This document shows, piece by piece, positions 42,723 to 50,689 of a stretch of 64,000 nucleotides of DNA. Position numbers and translations under genes: made by a program. The stretch's first letter is position 1, and each line of letters starts with the position of its first letter. The stretch spans positions 45,967-109,966 of the forward strand of contig CAYZTZ010000002.1 in the NCBI GenBank assembly GCA_964481255.1, given 5' to 3'. Below the pieces are notes generated by a model that was not told the DNA's origin, did no database searches, and saw only the letters and a list, made by a program, of their open reading frames with translations. Origin of the DNA: UBA6911 sp964481255 (GTDB lineage Bacteria; Acidobacteriota; UBA6911).

Positions 42723-42971
42723 CAGCCGCCGCCCGGCGAGAAAAGGAACGCGCGGCTTCGATCGAAAGTCCATGGGAAGAGCGCGACGGGCCCGCGGCGG
42801 ATGGGATCCGGTACTTCGCATGGGATATGCGCTGCGGGGAACGTCTTCACGGGAAGCCTCGTCATACCGGGCACGATGCCAAATCATGGACACGCTCCTT
42901 CTGGATTTCACGGGCCGATTTATCTAAGATAAAGCGTCCGTTTCAATGAGCGCCGACCGGCTGGAGGACAG

Positions 42972-45557
42972 ATGGTCAAATCAGCGAGACTGGGAATCTG
43001 GATAATTGGGATCCTGCTGGCGGGTTCCGCGGTTTTTGCGCAGCAGCCCAAGCAGACCATCATCGAGCGGGTGGACATCCGGGGCAACCGGCGCATTCCG
43101 GAGGAGACGATCCGCTTTTACATCCAATCCAGACCGGGAGAACCCTACGACGAGCGGCGCCTCGAATTCGACCTCCGGGCCCTTTTCAAGGCGAACTGGT
43201 TCGAAAACATCGAGATCGAGGAAAGGGACGGCGATACGGGCAAGATCATCACGTTCGTTTTAAAGGAAAAGCCTCTCATCCGATCCATCGAATACTCAGG
43301 GAACAAGTCCTTTACGGAATCCGACATTCTGGATGAGTTCAAAGAGAAGAAGGTGGGGCTCACGGTCGACAGCCAATATGATCCCGCCAAGATCCGCGCC
43401 GCCGAGCGCACGCTCAAGGATCTGATGACCCAGAACGGGAAGCCTCTTGGGACCGTGGAGACAATCATCGAGAACATCCCTCCCTCCAGCGTCAAAGTGC
43501 GCTTCGTCATGGACGAGGGCCCCAAAGTGCGCATCGGGCAGATACGGTTCGTCGGCGAGAAGGTCTTCAGCGACGGCACGTTGAAAAAGGCCCTGAAGCT
43601 CAACAAAGAGCGGGGCATGGTCTCCATGTTCAAGGGGACCGACAAGTATCACCGGGACAAGCTCGACGCGGATATCGAGATGAACCTGAAGGCCTTCTAT
43701 AAGGAACACGGCTACATGCAGGTCCAGGTTGGGGAACCCGTAACCCGGATTTTCGAGGGGCCGCGAGGCTCGATTCCCTTCATGAGGAAAACCAGACAGC
43801 AGTTTTATGTCGAGATACCGATTGTCGCGGGCGATCAGTTCCGTCTGGGGAAACTGGAACTGCAAAACTGCGGCATGTTCGACTGCGAGAAACTGGCCAC
43901 TCTTTTCGGCCTGAAAAAGGGGGATGTCGTCAACTTCAAGCAGATCAAGGACACTCTCGAACAGATGAAAAAACTTTACGGCAACGCCGGCTATATCAAC
44001 TGGTCCTATCTGCCGGAACAGAATATGAACCCCCAAAACAAGACCATGGACCTGATCTTCCGATTCGAGCCGGATAAGCAGTTCCTTGTCCGGCGCATCG
44101 ACTTCCAGGGGAACACCAAGACGCGGGACAAGGTCATGCGGCGCGAGTTCGTCCTGGAGGAAGGGAGAATCTTCAGCAGCGCACTTTTGGACGCTTCCGT
44201 TCTGCGTCTCAACCAGCTCGGATTCTTCGACAAGATCGAGGAGAAGGACTACGAGGTGAAACCGGACGACAAGACCGGACTTGTGGACGTCGTCGTCAAC
44301 GTGAAGGAAAAGAGCCAGCGCTCCATCGGATTTACGGGCGGCGTCAGCGGCATCTCGGGCAGTTTCCTGGGACTAAACTATTCGGACAACAACTTCCTCG
44401 GCCGGGGGGAATCGCTGGAGGTCAGCATTTCGGGCGGCACCCGCACCGCCAACTTCCTGGTCGCGTTCACCGAACCCTATCTCATGGATACGCGATGGAG
44501 CTTGGGGCTTTCCGTCTTCAACACCCGGTATCGCTATGACACCTACAGCGCCTACGGGATCACGGATATCTACACGGGCGAGCCCGTAGAGCTGTTCACC
44601 CAGAAAACAACCGGGACGACTCTCAATCTGAGTCGCCGCATCGGGTACACTCCCTGGACATTCGGAGGCAGTTACAGCTATCAGAGCATCAGCATCACCA
44701 ACATCGCCCCGGGGTTTGAGCCTTACGCCCTGGGCCAGTTCACCGGGTTCACGCCCGGCCAAGATCCGAAGGCCGCCCTGCAGGGGATCATCCGCAGCGA
44801 AGTAACCCCCATGCTGAGTTACAACACGACGAACAGCTACTTCAACGCGACCCGGGGGAGCAGCATCCACATATCCGCCGCCGTCACGGGCGGAATTCTC
44901 GGCGGCGATTTCAGCATGATACGGCCCTCCGTCGTCTATCGCCGTTTTTTCCCCGACCGATGGTTGAGCGGCGGACGCAACACCTTCGGCATCAATCTGC
45001 AGGGACAATACATCCAGGCCTACAACAACTCGAGCGTCCCTTTCTTCGAACGCTTTTTCATCGGGGGCGAAAACACGATCCGGGGATTCGACATCCGGTC
45101 CATCAGCCCGCTGGCCCTTGTCTCGACCCGGCAGTTCGACTCCAAGGGCGTCCCCATCATCGACCTGAAGACGGGGCTGCCCGCCGTGACTCAAAGCCTC
45201 ATTTCCGTGGGCGGCGACACCGTCGCCATATGCAATTTCGAATATCGCATACCAATCGCCGGCCCCTTGTCCCTGGCGGCCTTTTACGATATCGGGATCG
45301 CACGCGTGAGCCGGACGGCATCCCTTGGGGATTTCGGCTCCAGCCAGGTGGAAATGATCGACGCGTCCAACAACAAGCCGCACAGTTCGACGGGCATCGA
45401 GATCCAGTTCGTTCTCCCCGTAGTGAGCGCCCCCTTCCGCCTCATCTTCGCTTACAACCCGCAGAGGCTCAACGAAGACATCACGCTGGGAACTCAGACC
45501 ATCCGTCTGCGTGAGCCGAGCGGCGACATCAAGTTCACTGTCGGACGCAGCTTCTGA
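42972..45557 (+). CDS. bamA: Outer-membrane protein assembly factor BamA
   Basis: An 861-residue Omp85 protein that folds beta-barrels into the outer membrane. A signal peptide (about residues 1-22, cut after VFA) is followed by five POTRA domains (about 28-430; openings such as IERVDIRGNRRIPEETI and VRRIDFQGNTKTRDKVMRREF, quoted in part). The 16-strand barrel covers about 450-861 with the lid-lock segment FFIGGENTIRGFDIR near 694-708 and ends GRSF, a proper terminal Phe. The ATG at 42972 has GGAGGAC upstream. The 249-base gap before it shows no gene and no strong promoter. It heads the skp-fabZ-lpxA-lpxI operon. Confidence 0.96.
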   Translation: MVKSARLGIWIIGILLAGSAVFAQQPKQTIIERVDIRGNRRIPEETIRFYIQSRPGEPYDERRLEFDLRALFKANWFENIEIEERDGDTGKIITFVLKEKPLIRSIEYSGNKSFTESDILDEFKEKKVGLTVDSQYDPAKIRAAERTLKDLMTQNGKPLGTVETIIENIPPSSVKVRFVMDEGPKVRIGQIRFVGEKVFSDGTLKKALKLNKERGMVSMFKGTDKYHRDKLDADIEMNLKAFYKEHGYMQVQVGEPVTRIFEGPRGSIPFMRKTRQQFYVEIPIVAGDQFRLGKLELQNCGMFDCEKLATLFGLKKGDVVNFKQIKDTLEQMKKLYGNAGYINWSYLPEQNMNPQNKTMDLIFRFEPDKQFLVRRIDFQGNTKTRDKVMRREFVLEEGRIFSSALLDASVLRLNQLGFFDKIEEKDYEVKPDDKTGLVDVVVNVKEKSQRSIGFTGGVSGISGSFLGLNYSDNNFLGRGESLEVSISGGTRTANFLVAFTEPYLMDTRWSLGLSVFNTRYRYDTYSAYGITDIYTGEPVELFTQKTTGTTLNLSRRIGYTPWTFGGSYSYQSISITNIAPGFEPYALGQFTGFTPGQDPKAALQGIIRSEVTPMLSYNTTNSYFNATRGSSIHISAAVTGGILGGDFSMIRPSVVYRRFFPDRWLSGGRNTFGINLQGQYIQAYNNSSVPFFERFFIGGENTIRGFDIRSISPLALVSTRQFDSKGVPIIDLKTGLPAVTQSLISVGGDTVAICNFEYRIPIAGPLSLAAFYDIGIARVSRTASLGDFGSSQVEMIDASNNKPHSSTGIEIQFVLPVVSAPFRLIFAYNPQRLNEDITLGTQTIRLREPSGDIKFTVGRSF

Positions 45558-45685
45558 TTCCTCTTGGCCGGGATCCAAAACTATAGTATCGTGGGACATT
45601 TCACGCGAGCCTCAGGGTTTTGGCGGGGCCGTGCGAATTGCCCAAGAGGGGTTTGCCTGATCTTGAAATTGCAAAGGAGAACAGA

Positions 45686-46300
45686 GTGCCCATGAGTCGA
45701 AGAACGTTTCACGCTCTTATTGCCGTTTTCTGGATGCCTCTATTGGGCATCGCGCAGACGGACGCCCAGGCACCGGCGGCTCCGCTTTCCGCGGCCGTCC
45801 CAGCACCGAAACTGGCATGGATCAACCTCGAAGCGGTCATCTTCAGCTGCGACGAGGGGAAACGGGAGTTCACGGAAATCCAGAAGTTTGTGGACGGCAA
45901 GAACAGCGAGCTCGAAGCCATGAAGAAAGAGCTTGAAAGCCTCAGAAACAAGCTGAGCGTGCAGGGTTCCAAGCTCACCGACGAGGCCCGGGAGGATCTG
46001 GAAAATGAGATTGAGGCCAAGAACACGAGCCTTCAGCGATTCCAGGAGGACACCCAGAAGGAAATCGACAACCGGCGCGTGCGGGCCACAAACTTCATCG
46101 GCCGGAGAATGCTTCCCGTCATCGAGAAGATTTCCAAGGAAAAGGGACTCGCGGCCGTCTTCTACTTCAATTCATCCCGGGACGCATGGGTAGATCCATC
46201 GCTCAACCTGACGGAGGAAATCGTCAAAGCCTATAATCAGGCATACCCGGTCGGCACGGCCAAAGCCCCCGCAGCTCCTGCGCCCGCTTCCAAGCCTTGA
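45686..46300 (+). CDS. skp: OmpH/Skp family periplasmic chaperone
   Basis: A 204-residue secreted protein. After a signal peptide (about residues 1-27) and a short Ala/Pro linker, KLAWINLEAVIFSCDEGKREF (first part) starts the Skp core. A long coiled-coil hairpin follows (about 70-140, KKELESLRNKLSVQG and LENEIEAKNTSLQRFQ), then a core strand region with GLAAVFYF and an Ala/Pro tail. Skp-type chaperones hold unfolded outer-membrane proteins for BamA, its upstream neighbour. GTG 45686 has AAAGGAG six bases upstream; ATG 45692 would have a spacing of twelve, and the frame also runs back to 45620. Confidence 0.9.
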   Translation: MPMSRRTFHALIAVFWMPLLGIAQTDAQAPAAPLSAAVPAPKLAWINLEAVIFSCDEGKREFTEIQKFVDGKNSELEAMKKELESLRNKLSVQGSKLTDEAREDLENEIEAKNTSLQRFQEDTQKEIDNRRVRATNFIGRRMLPVIEKISKEKGLAAVFYFNSSRDAWVDPSLNLTEEIVKAYNQAYPVGTAKAPAAPAPASKP

Positions 46301-46418
46301 AATTCCGCCGCTCTGCAACGGCAAAGCCCGGGCCTTCCCGGAAGCCCGGAGCGGAGGACGGGAAACACGGGGAAACGGGATCGGGAGCCCTTTCCCCGGC
46401 AGACACGGGGATAGCCAC

Positions 46419-46886
46419 TTGGCACGCAACATTCACGACATTCTCAACGTCCTTCCCCAGCGGTATCCGTTTCTTCTGGTCGACCGCATTATCGAGACCG
46501 ACGGCGCCACCCGAATGGTGGGTATCAAGAATGTCACCATCAACGAACCTTTTTTTCAGGGTCATTTCCCGGACCATCCCGTTATGCCCGGCGTGCTGCT
46601 GGTTGAGGCGCTCGCCCAGGTCGGCGTCCTGCTCCTGTTGAACTCCGACGAAGACAGGGCATCGAAACTGGTCTATTTTTCCGCTATCGACAGGTGCCGA
46701 TTCCGGCAGCCCGTCTTCCCCGGAGATCAGCTTCGACTGGAAGTGACGGTACTGAAAAGGCGGGACCATTACTTTAAAATGAGCGGCCGGGCGCTCGTTG
46801 AAGGCGGCGTCGCCGTGGAAGCAGAACTAGCCTGCTCCGTGGTGGATCGTCCTCCCGCGGAGCATCCCGGAGGGCCCCATCGATAA
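46419..46886 (+). CDS. fabZ: 3-hydroxyacyl-ACP dehydratase FabZ
   Basis: A 155-residue hotdog-fold enzyme that dehydrates beta-hydroxyacyl-ACP in fatty-acid elongation. It competes for the hydroxyacyl-ACP used by LpxA, which explains the gene pairing. The catalytic His is in GHFPDHPVMPGVLLVEA (about residues 48-64) with the partner Glu at its end. The opening IHDILNVLPQRYPFLLVDR is the family norm. The TTG at 46419 has GGGGA seven bases upstream and opens the protein correctly. The 118-base gap after skp is too short for lpxD, which stands there in many genomes. Confidence 0.95.
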   Translation: MARNIHDILNVLPQRYPFLLVDRIIETDGATRMVGIKNVTINEPFFQGHFPDHPVMPGVLLVEALAQVGVLLLLNSDEDRASKLVYFSAIDRCRFRQPVFPGDQLRLEVTVLKRRDHYFKMSGRALVEGGVAVEAELACSVVDRPPAEHPGGPHR

Positions 46887-46919
46887 AGGAGACGACCGCC
46901 GCCGCTTTTCAGGATTGCC

Positions 46920-47699
46920 ATGTCCATACACCCGACTGCCATCGTGCAGGAACCCTGCGATATTTCCCCGGAGGCCCGCATCGGGCCCTATTGCGTCATC
47001 GGCCCGCACACCCGCATAGGGGCGGGGACGGTACTGGATTCCCACGTCACCGTCCACGGCTGGACCACCATCGGCGAGCGCTGCCGCTTCTACAGCCACA
47101 GCTCGGTCGGGACCGATCCGCAGGACCTTAAGTACAAGGGCGAGCCGACTTACCTGAGAATCGGCAACGACAACGTCTTCCGGGAATTCGTGAGCCTGAA
47201 CCGCGGGACCCGGGGAGGAAGGGGCATAACCGTCATCGGAGACGGCAATTTTCTGATGGCCTACAGCCATGTCGCGCACGACTGTGTCGTCGGCAACCAT
47301 GTCATCATGGCGAACGCGGCGACGCTCGCCGGACACGTGGCCGTCGGCGATCATGCCACGATCGGAGCCTTTTCGGCCGTGCACCAGTTCTGCAGGGTGG
47401 GCCCCCATGCCTTCATCGGCGGCTTTTCCGTCATCACGCGGGACTCGCTCCCTTTCATCAAGACCGTAGGCCAGCGCAACGAGGCCAGGATATACGGCAT
47501 CAACTCCATCGGGTTGCGCCGCAAAGGTTTTACGGAACAGTCCATCCTGGAGTTGAAACAGGCCTATCGGATCTTCTTCCGTTCCGGCAAAAACACGGAG
47601 GAGGCGCTGGCGGAGGCGCGCGCAAGACAATGGACGGCGCCTGAAGTGACGACCCTGATCGATTTTATGGAGAGTTCGGAGCGCGGCTTCATCCGCTGA
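46920..47699 (+). CDS. lpxA: UDP-N-acetylglucosamine acyltransferase
   Basis: A 259-residue left-handed beta-helix enzyme, first step of lipid A synthesis: transfer of a 3-hydroxyacyl chain from ACP to UDP-GlcNAc. Hexapeptide repeats begin at IHPTAIVQEPCDISPEARIG. The catalytic His lies in AYSHVAHDCVVGNHVIMA (about residues 117-134) and the C-terminal helical domain has VGQRNEARIYGINSIGLRRKGF (first part near 181-193). The ATG at 46920 has AGGA upstream. It is flanked by fabZ and lpxI in the usual lipid A context. Acyl-chain length cannot be read with confidence. Confidence 0.96.
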   Translation: MSIHPTAIVQEPCDISPEARIGPYCVIGPHTRIGAGTVLDSHVTVHGWTTIGERCRFYSHSSVGTDPQDLKYKGEPTYLRIGNDNVFREFVSLNRGTRGGRGITVIGDGNFLMAYSHVAHDCVVGNHVIMANAATLAGHVAVGDHATIGAFSAVHQFCRVGPHAFIGGFSVITRDSLPFIKTVGQRNEARIYGINSIGLRRKGFTEQSILELKQAYRIFFRSGKNTEEALAEARARQWTAPEVTTLIDFMESSERGFIR

Positions 47700-47762
47700 T
47701 CACGGCGCCTGCCGCCGATATCTTGAAAAGCCGCCTTCAAATCTCGATCCCCGAATCCTTGT

Positions 47763-48593
47763 ATGGCTGAACCGAAGGAAAAATACGGCCTCATCGCCGG
47801 AAACGGCCAGTTCCCCTTCGCGGTGCTTCAGTCCGCCCGGGAGCAGGCCCTGGATGTCGTGGTCGCCGCGATCAAGGAGGAGACCCTCCCCGAAATAGAA
47901 TCCTGCGGATACCCCGTTCACTGGCTTGGGCTCGGCGAATTGGGTACGCTGATCCGCCTGTTCCGGAAAGAGGGAGTCCGAAAGGCGATCATGGCGGGAC
48001 AGGTCAAGCATGTGCAGATTTTCGGCTCCTCATTCCCGGACCTGACCATGATCCGAATGCTGGCCGGCCTCAAACGCAGGAATACCGACTCGCTGATCGG
48101 GGGCGTGGCCCGCGTTCTTGAAGAGTCCGGGATCTCCCTCGTCGACTCCACGATGCTGCTGAAGCCGCACCTCGCTCCGGAGGGCGCTCTAACGCGCCGG
48201 GGTCTCGACGCATCCGAGCAGGCGGATGTGGACTTCGGACGCCCCATCGCCCGGCGGATCGCCGCGATGGATATCGGGCAGACGATTGTTGTAAGGGACC
48301 GGGCTGTCGTGGCCGTGGAAGCCATGGAAGGAACCGATGCCGTCATCCGGCGCGCGGGGGAGCTGGCCCACAGGGAAAACCTGACCGTCATCAAGGTCAG
48401 CAAGCCGAAACAGGACATGCGCTTTGATATTCCCGTCATCGGACAGACGACTGTCCAGAATATGATCGACTCGGGCGCCACCGCGCTCGTGATCGATGCC
48501 GGGCGAACCATCGTGTTCGACCGGGAAAAGCTTGTGGAGGAAGCCGACCGCCATAATATCGCCGTTGTGGGCCTGCCCCCGGAGGAGGATTGA
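47763..48593 (+). CDS. lpxI: UDP-2,3-diacylglucosamine pyrophosphatase LpxI
   Basis: A 276-residue enzyme producing lipid X from UDP-2,3-diacylglucosamine. It is the LpxI (DUF1009) type found in alphaproteobacteria and other phyla in place of LpxH. Family marks are YGLIAGNGQFPFAVLQSAR near residue 8, LGELGTLIRLFRKEGV, VMAGQVKH-type KAIMAGQVKHVQ near 76-87, and DIGQTIVVRDRAVVAVEAMEGTDA (first part near 175-190). It follows lpxA after 63 bases and continues the lipid A operon. No LpxH-like metallophosphoesterase appears in the window. Confidence 0.93.
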   Translation: MAEPKEKYGLIAGNGQFPFAVLQSAREQALDVVVAAIKEETLPEIESCGYPVHWLGLGELGTLIRLFRKEGVRKAIMAGQVKHVQIFGSSFPDLTMIRMLAGLKRRNTDSLIGGVARVLEESGISLVDSTMLLKPHLAPEGALTRRGLDASEQADVDFGRPIARRIAAMDIGQTIVVRDRAVVAVEAMEGTDAVIRRAGELAHRENLTVIKVSKPKQDMRFDIPVIGQTTVQNMIDSGATALVIDAGRTIVFDREKLVEEADRHNIAVVGLPPEED

Positions 48594-48671
48594 TGCTGCA
48601 ACCCTTGCGCGAATCTCTCGTCCGCTCCCCTTTGTCCGCCGCCGGCCCTCAACCGCTTAGGGGAGAGGTGA

Positions 48672-49631
48672 ATGAATAAGGTTCGAGTTGGGGTCGTAGG
48701 GGTGGGCGCTTTGGGCCGGCATCACGCGCGGGTCTACGCCGCCCTGCCGGAAGTCACCCTGGAAGGCGTCGTCGACATCTTCCCCGGAAGAGCCGAGGAG
48801 ATCGCCGCGTCATCCGGGACAAGGGCCTTTTCGAATTACGCCGAACTCTTCGGAAAGGTCGATGCCGTCAGCATCGCGTGTCCGACGACTCTTCACGCGG
48901 AAATCGGGGAAGAGTTCCTCAAGCGGGGCGTTCATGTGCTGGTCGAAAAACCGATCGCCCGTTCCCTGGAGGACGCGGACCGACTGATCCGGGCGGCTGA
49001 GGAGAACGGACGCGTTCTGCAGGTCGGACACCTCGAGCGCTTTAATCCCGCGGTGGTCGAGCTGCGCGGCATCGTGCGCAGACCCCGTTTCTTCGAGGCG
49101 CACCGCATGGGCCTTTTCTCTCCGCGAAGCCTCGACATCGACGTCATCCTCGACCTGATGATCCATGACCTGGACATCATCGGCCTGCTGGTGCCGTCTC
49201 CCGTGGAGCGCCTCACGGCCGTGGGGATCGCCATCCTGACGGACCGCATCGACATCGCCAATACACGGATCCAGTTCGCGGACGGGTGCGTGGCCAACGT
49301 CACCGCCAGCCGGGTGTCCATGGAAAAAATACGCAAGCTGCGTCTGTTTCAGAAGCAGGAGTATATTTCGCTCGACTACACAAGACAGGATGTGGCGATT
49401 TTCAGTCTGAACCGCAAACCGGGCGGGGGCATCCCGGACATTGTCAGCCGCAAATTAGCGCCTGAAAAAAAGGAACCGCTCCATGAGGAATTGCGTTCCT
49501 TTATCAAAGCCGTTCGAGGGGTGGGGCCGGTGGAATGCACCGGCGGGGACGGACGGAAGGCCTTAGCTCTGGCCCTGCAGATACTGGAGCAGGCCGAAAT
49601 GGCTCAGGCCGCTGAATTTGACAGATCTTAG
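48672..49631 (+). CDS. Gfo/Idh/MocA family oxidoreductase
   Basis: A 319-residue NAD(P)-dependent dehydrogenase. The Rossmann opening RVGVVGVGALGRHHARVY (about residues 4-21) and VLVEKPIARSLEDADRLI (about 93-110, with the conserved Lys of EKP) are diagnostic. The second domain has HDLDIIGLL near 170-178. Its place at the end of a bam-lpx operon suggests oxidation of a UDP-sugar for lipid A. In some bacteria GnnA, of this family, oxidises the 3-OH of UDP-GlcNAc before GnnB transaminates it to give 3-amino lipid A. No transaminase partner is adjacent here, so that role is only a possibility. Confidence 0.88.
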   Translation: MNKVRVGVVGVGALGRHHARVYAALPEVTLEGVVDIFPGRAEEIAASSGTRAFSNYAELFGKVDAVSIACPTTLHAEIGEEFLKRGVHVLVEKPIARSLEDADRLIRAAEENGRVLQVGHLERFNPAVVELRGIVRRPRFFEAHRMGLFSPRSLDIDVILDLMIHDLDIIGLLVPSPVERLTAVGIAILTDRIDIANTRIQFADGCVANVTASRVSMEKIRKLRLFQKQEYISLDYTRQDVAIFSLNRKPGGGIPDIVSRKLAPEKKEPLHEELRSFIKAVRGVGPVECTGGDGRKALALALQILEQAEMAQAAEFDRS

Positions 49632-49675
49632 AGCCCTTTTCTATACTTAATTGGATTTCGCGGCGGAGCGGTCGG

Positions 49676-50662
49676 ATGCTGGATTTCGCCATATCCCAAA
49701 ACCAGAGGAAGCCCCTGACGGGGCGCATCGTCGCCTCCTGGTTCGCCAGCTTCATTTGCCACGCGATGATGCTGCTCGTGCTTATCGAGTATCCGGAACT
49801 GCTTCGAGGCGGCATGTACCATCGATTCCACGGCATAGGGTCGGCCCCGGACCCGGATCTGGGAAACGATAAGAACTGGCGCACCGTAGCTGTTCTGAAG
49901 GATCCGTCCCGCATGATGGCCCCTTCGGCGGCCACACTCCGAAAATATGCTTACGATTGGAACCGCAAGGAGCCTGAGGCGCCGCCCATACGCATCCGCT
50001 GGGGGGATGAGCCGAAGGCGACCGTGCTGGAGGATGCCGAGTCCATAGCCAGGGCGAGATCGCTTCAGCAGCCGGCGCCCGCGCCTGTTGCGGCCCAACC
50101 CCTGCCGCCGGCCGGCGCGGATTCCGCCCCCGCGCCTTCCGCAGGAGACGCCCGGGCCGCTTCAAACGCCAAGGCCGGGGGGTTTTTGCCGCCGCCGGGA
50201 GCTGAAGTGAAACCTTCTTCGGACACGGCTGCGCTTGCCGCTCCGGGATCTATTCCGGCGACGGAAGCAGGGACCGGCGCAAAGAGCCCGGGCAAGCCTG
50301 AACCTCCTGTCAGGATTTTTGATAATGAACAGCAGGCCCTTCGCAGCCCCGAGGGGGGCTTGTTCGACACCAAGGGATACCCGCTTGGGGAATACGCGAA
50401 TCTTATTATCGAACGAATCAAGGGGAAATGGTTCATACCGTCAAACCTCCGCAATTCCCAGGGGCACACGACCATCGTATTTTTTATAGACAAGAACGGC
50501 CAGTTTACCGATGCCCGCATCGTCATGCCTTCCGGAAACGATTCCCTGGATCTCGCCGCCCTGAACGCGGTGATGTCCTCCAACCCTTTTCCGCCTTTGC
50601 CGAAAGGCTTCCCCGGAGATCGTGTGGGCGCCAAGTTTGTTTTTTCCTATAACGAACCTTAA
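49676..50662 (+). CDS. tonB: TonB-family energy transducer
   Basis: A 328-residue protein with one N-terminal membrane helix (about residues 18-40, VASWFASFICHAMMLLVL), a long Ala/Pro-rich periplasmic linker (about 125-215) and a TonB C-terminal domain (about 240-328: IIERIKGKWFIPSNL, TTIVFFIDKNGQFTDARI, LDLAALNAVMSSNPFPPLP). It would carry proton-motive energy from ExbB/ExbD to TonB-dependent receptors such as the btuB-like one. ExbB and ExbD are not in the window. The ATG at 49676 has GGAG seven bases upstream. It is 27 bases before the SpoIID-domain gene, which suggests an operon. Confidence 0.87.
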   Translation: MLDFAISQNQRKPLTGRIVASWFASFICHAMMLLVLIEYPELLRGGMYHRFHGIGSAPDPDLGNDKNWRTVAVLKDPSRMMAPSAATLRKYAYDWNRKEPEAPPIRIRWGDEPKATVLEDAESIARARSLQQPAPAPVAAQPLPPAGADSAPAPSAGDARAASNAKAGGFLPPPGAEVKPSSDTAALAAPGSIPATEAGTGAKSPGKPEPPVRIFDNEQQALRSPEGGLFDTKGYPLGEYANLIIERIKGKWFIPSNLRNSQGHTTIVFFIDKNGQFTDARIVMPSGNDSLDLAALNAVMSSNPFPPLPKGFPGDRVGAKFVFSYNEP

Positions 50663-50689
50663 CGAGAGACGAGGGACTGAGGAAGCCCG

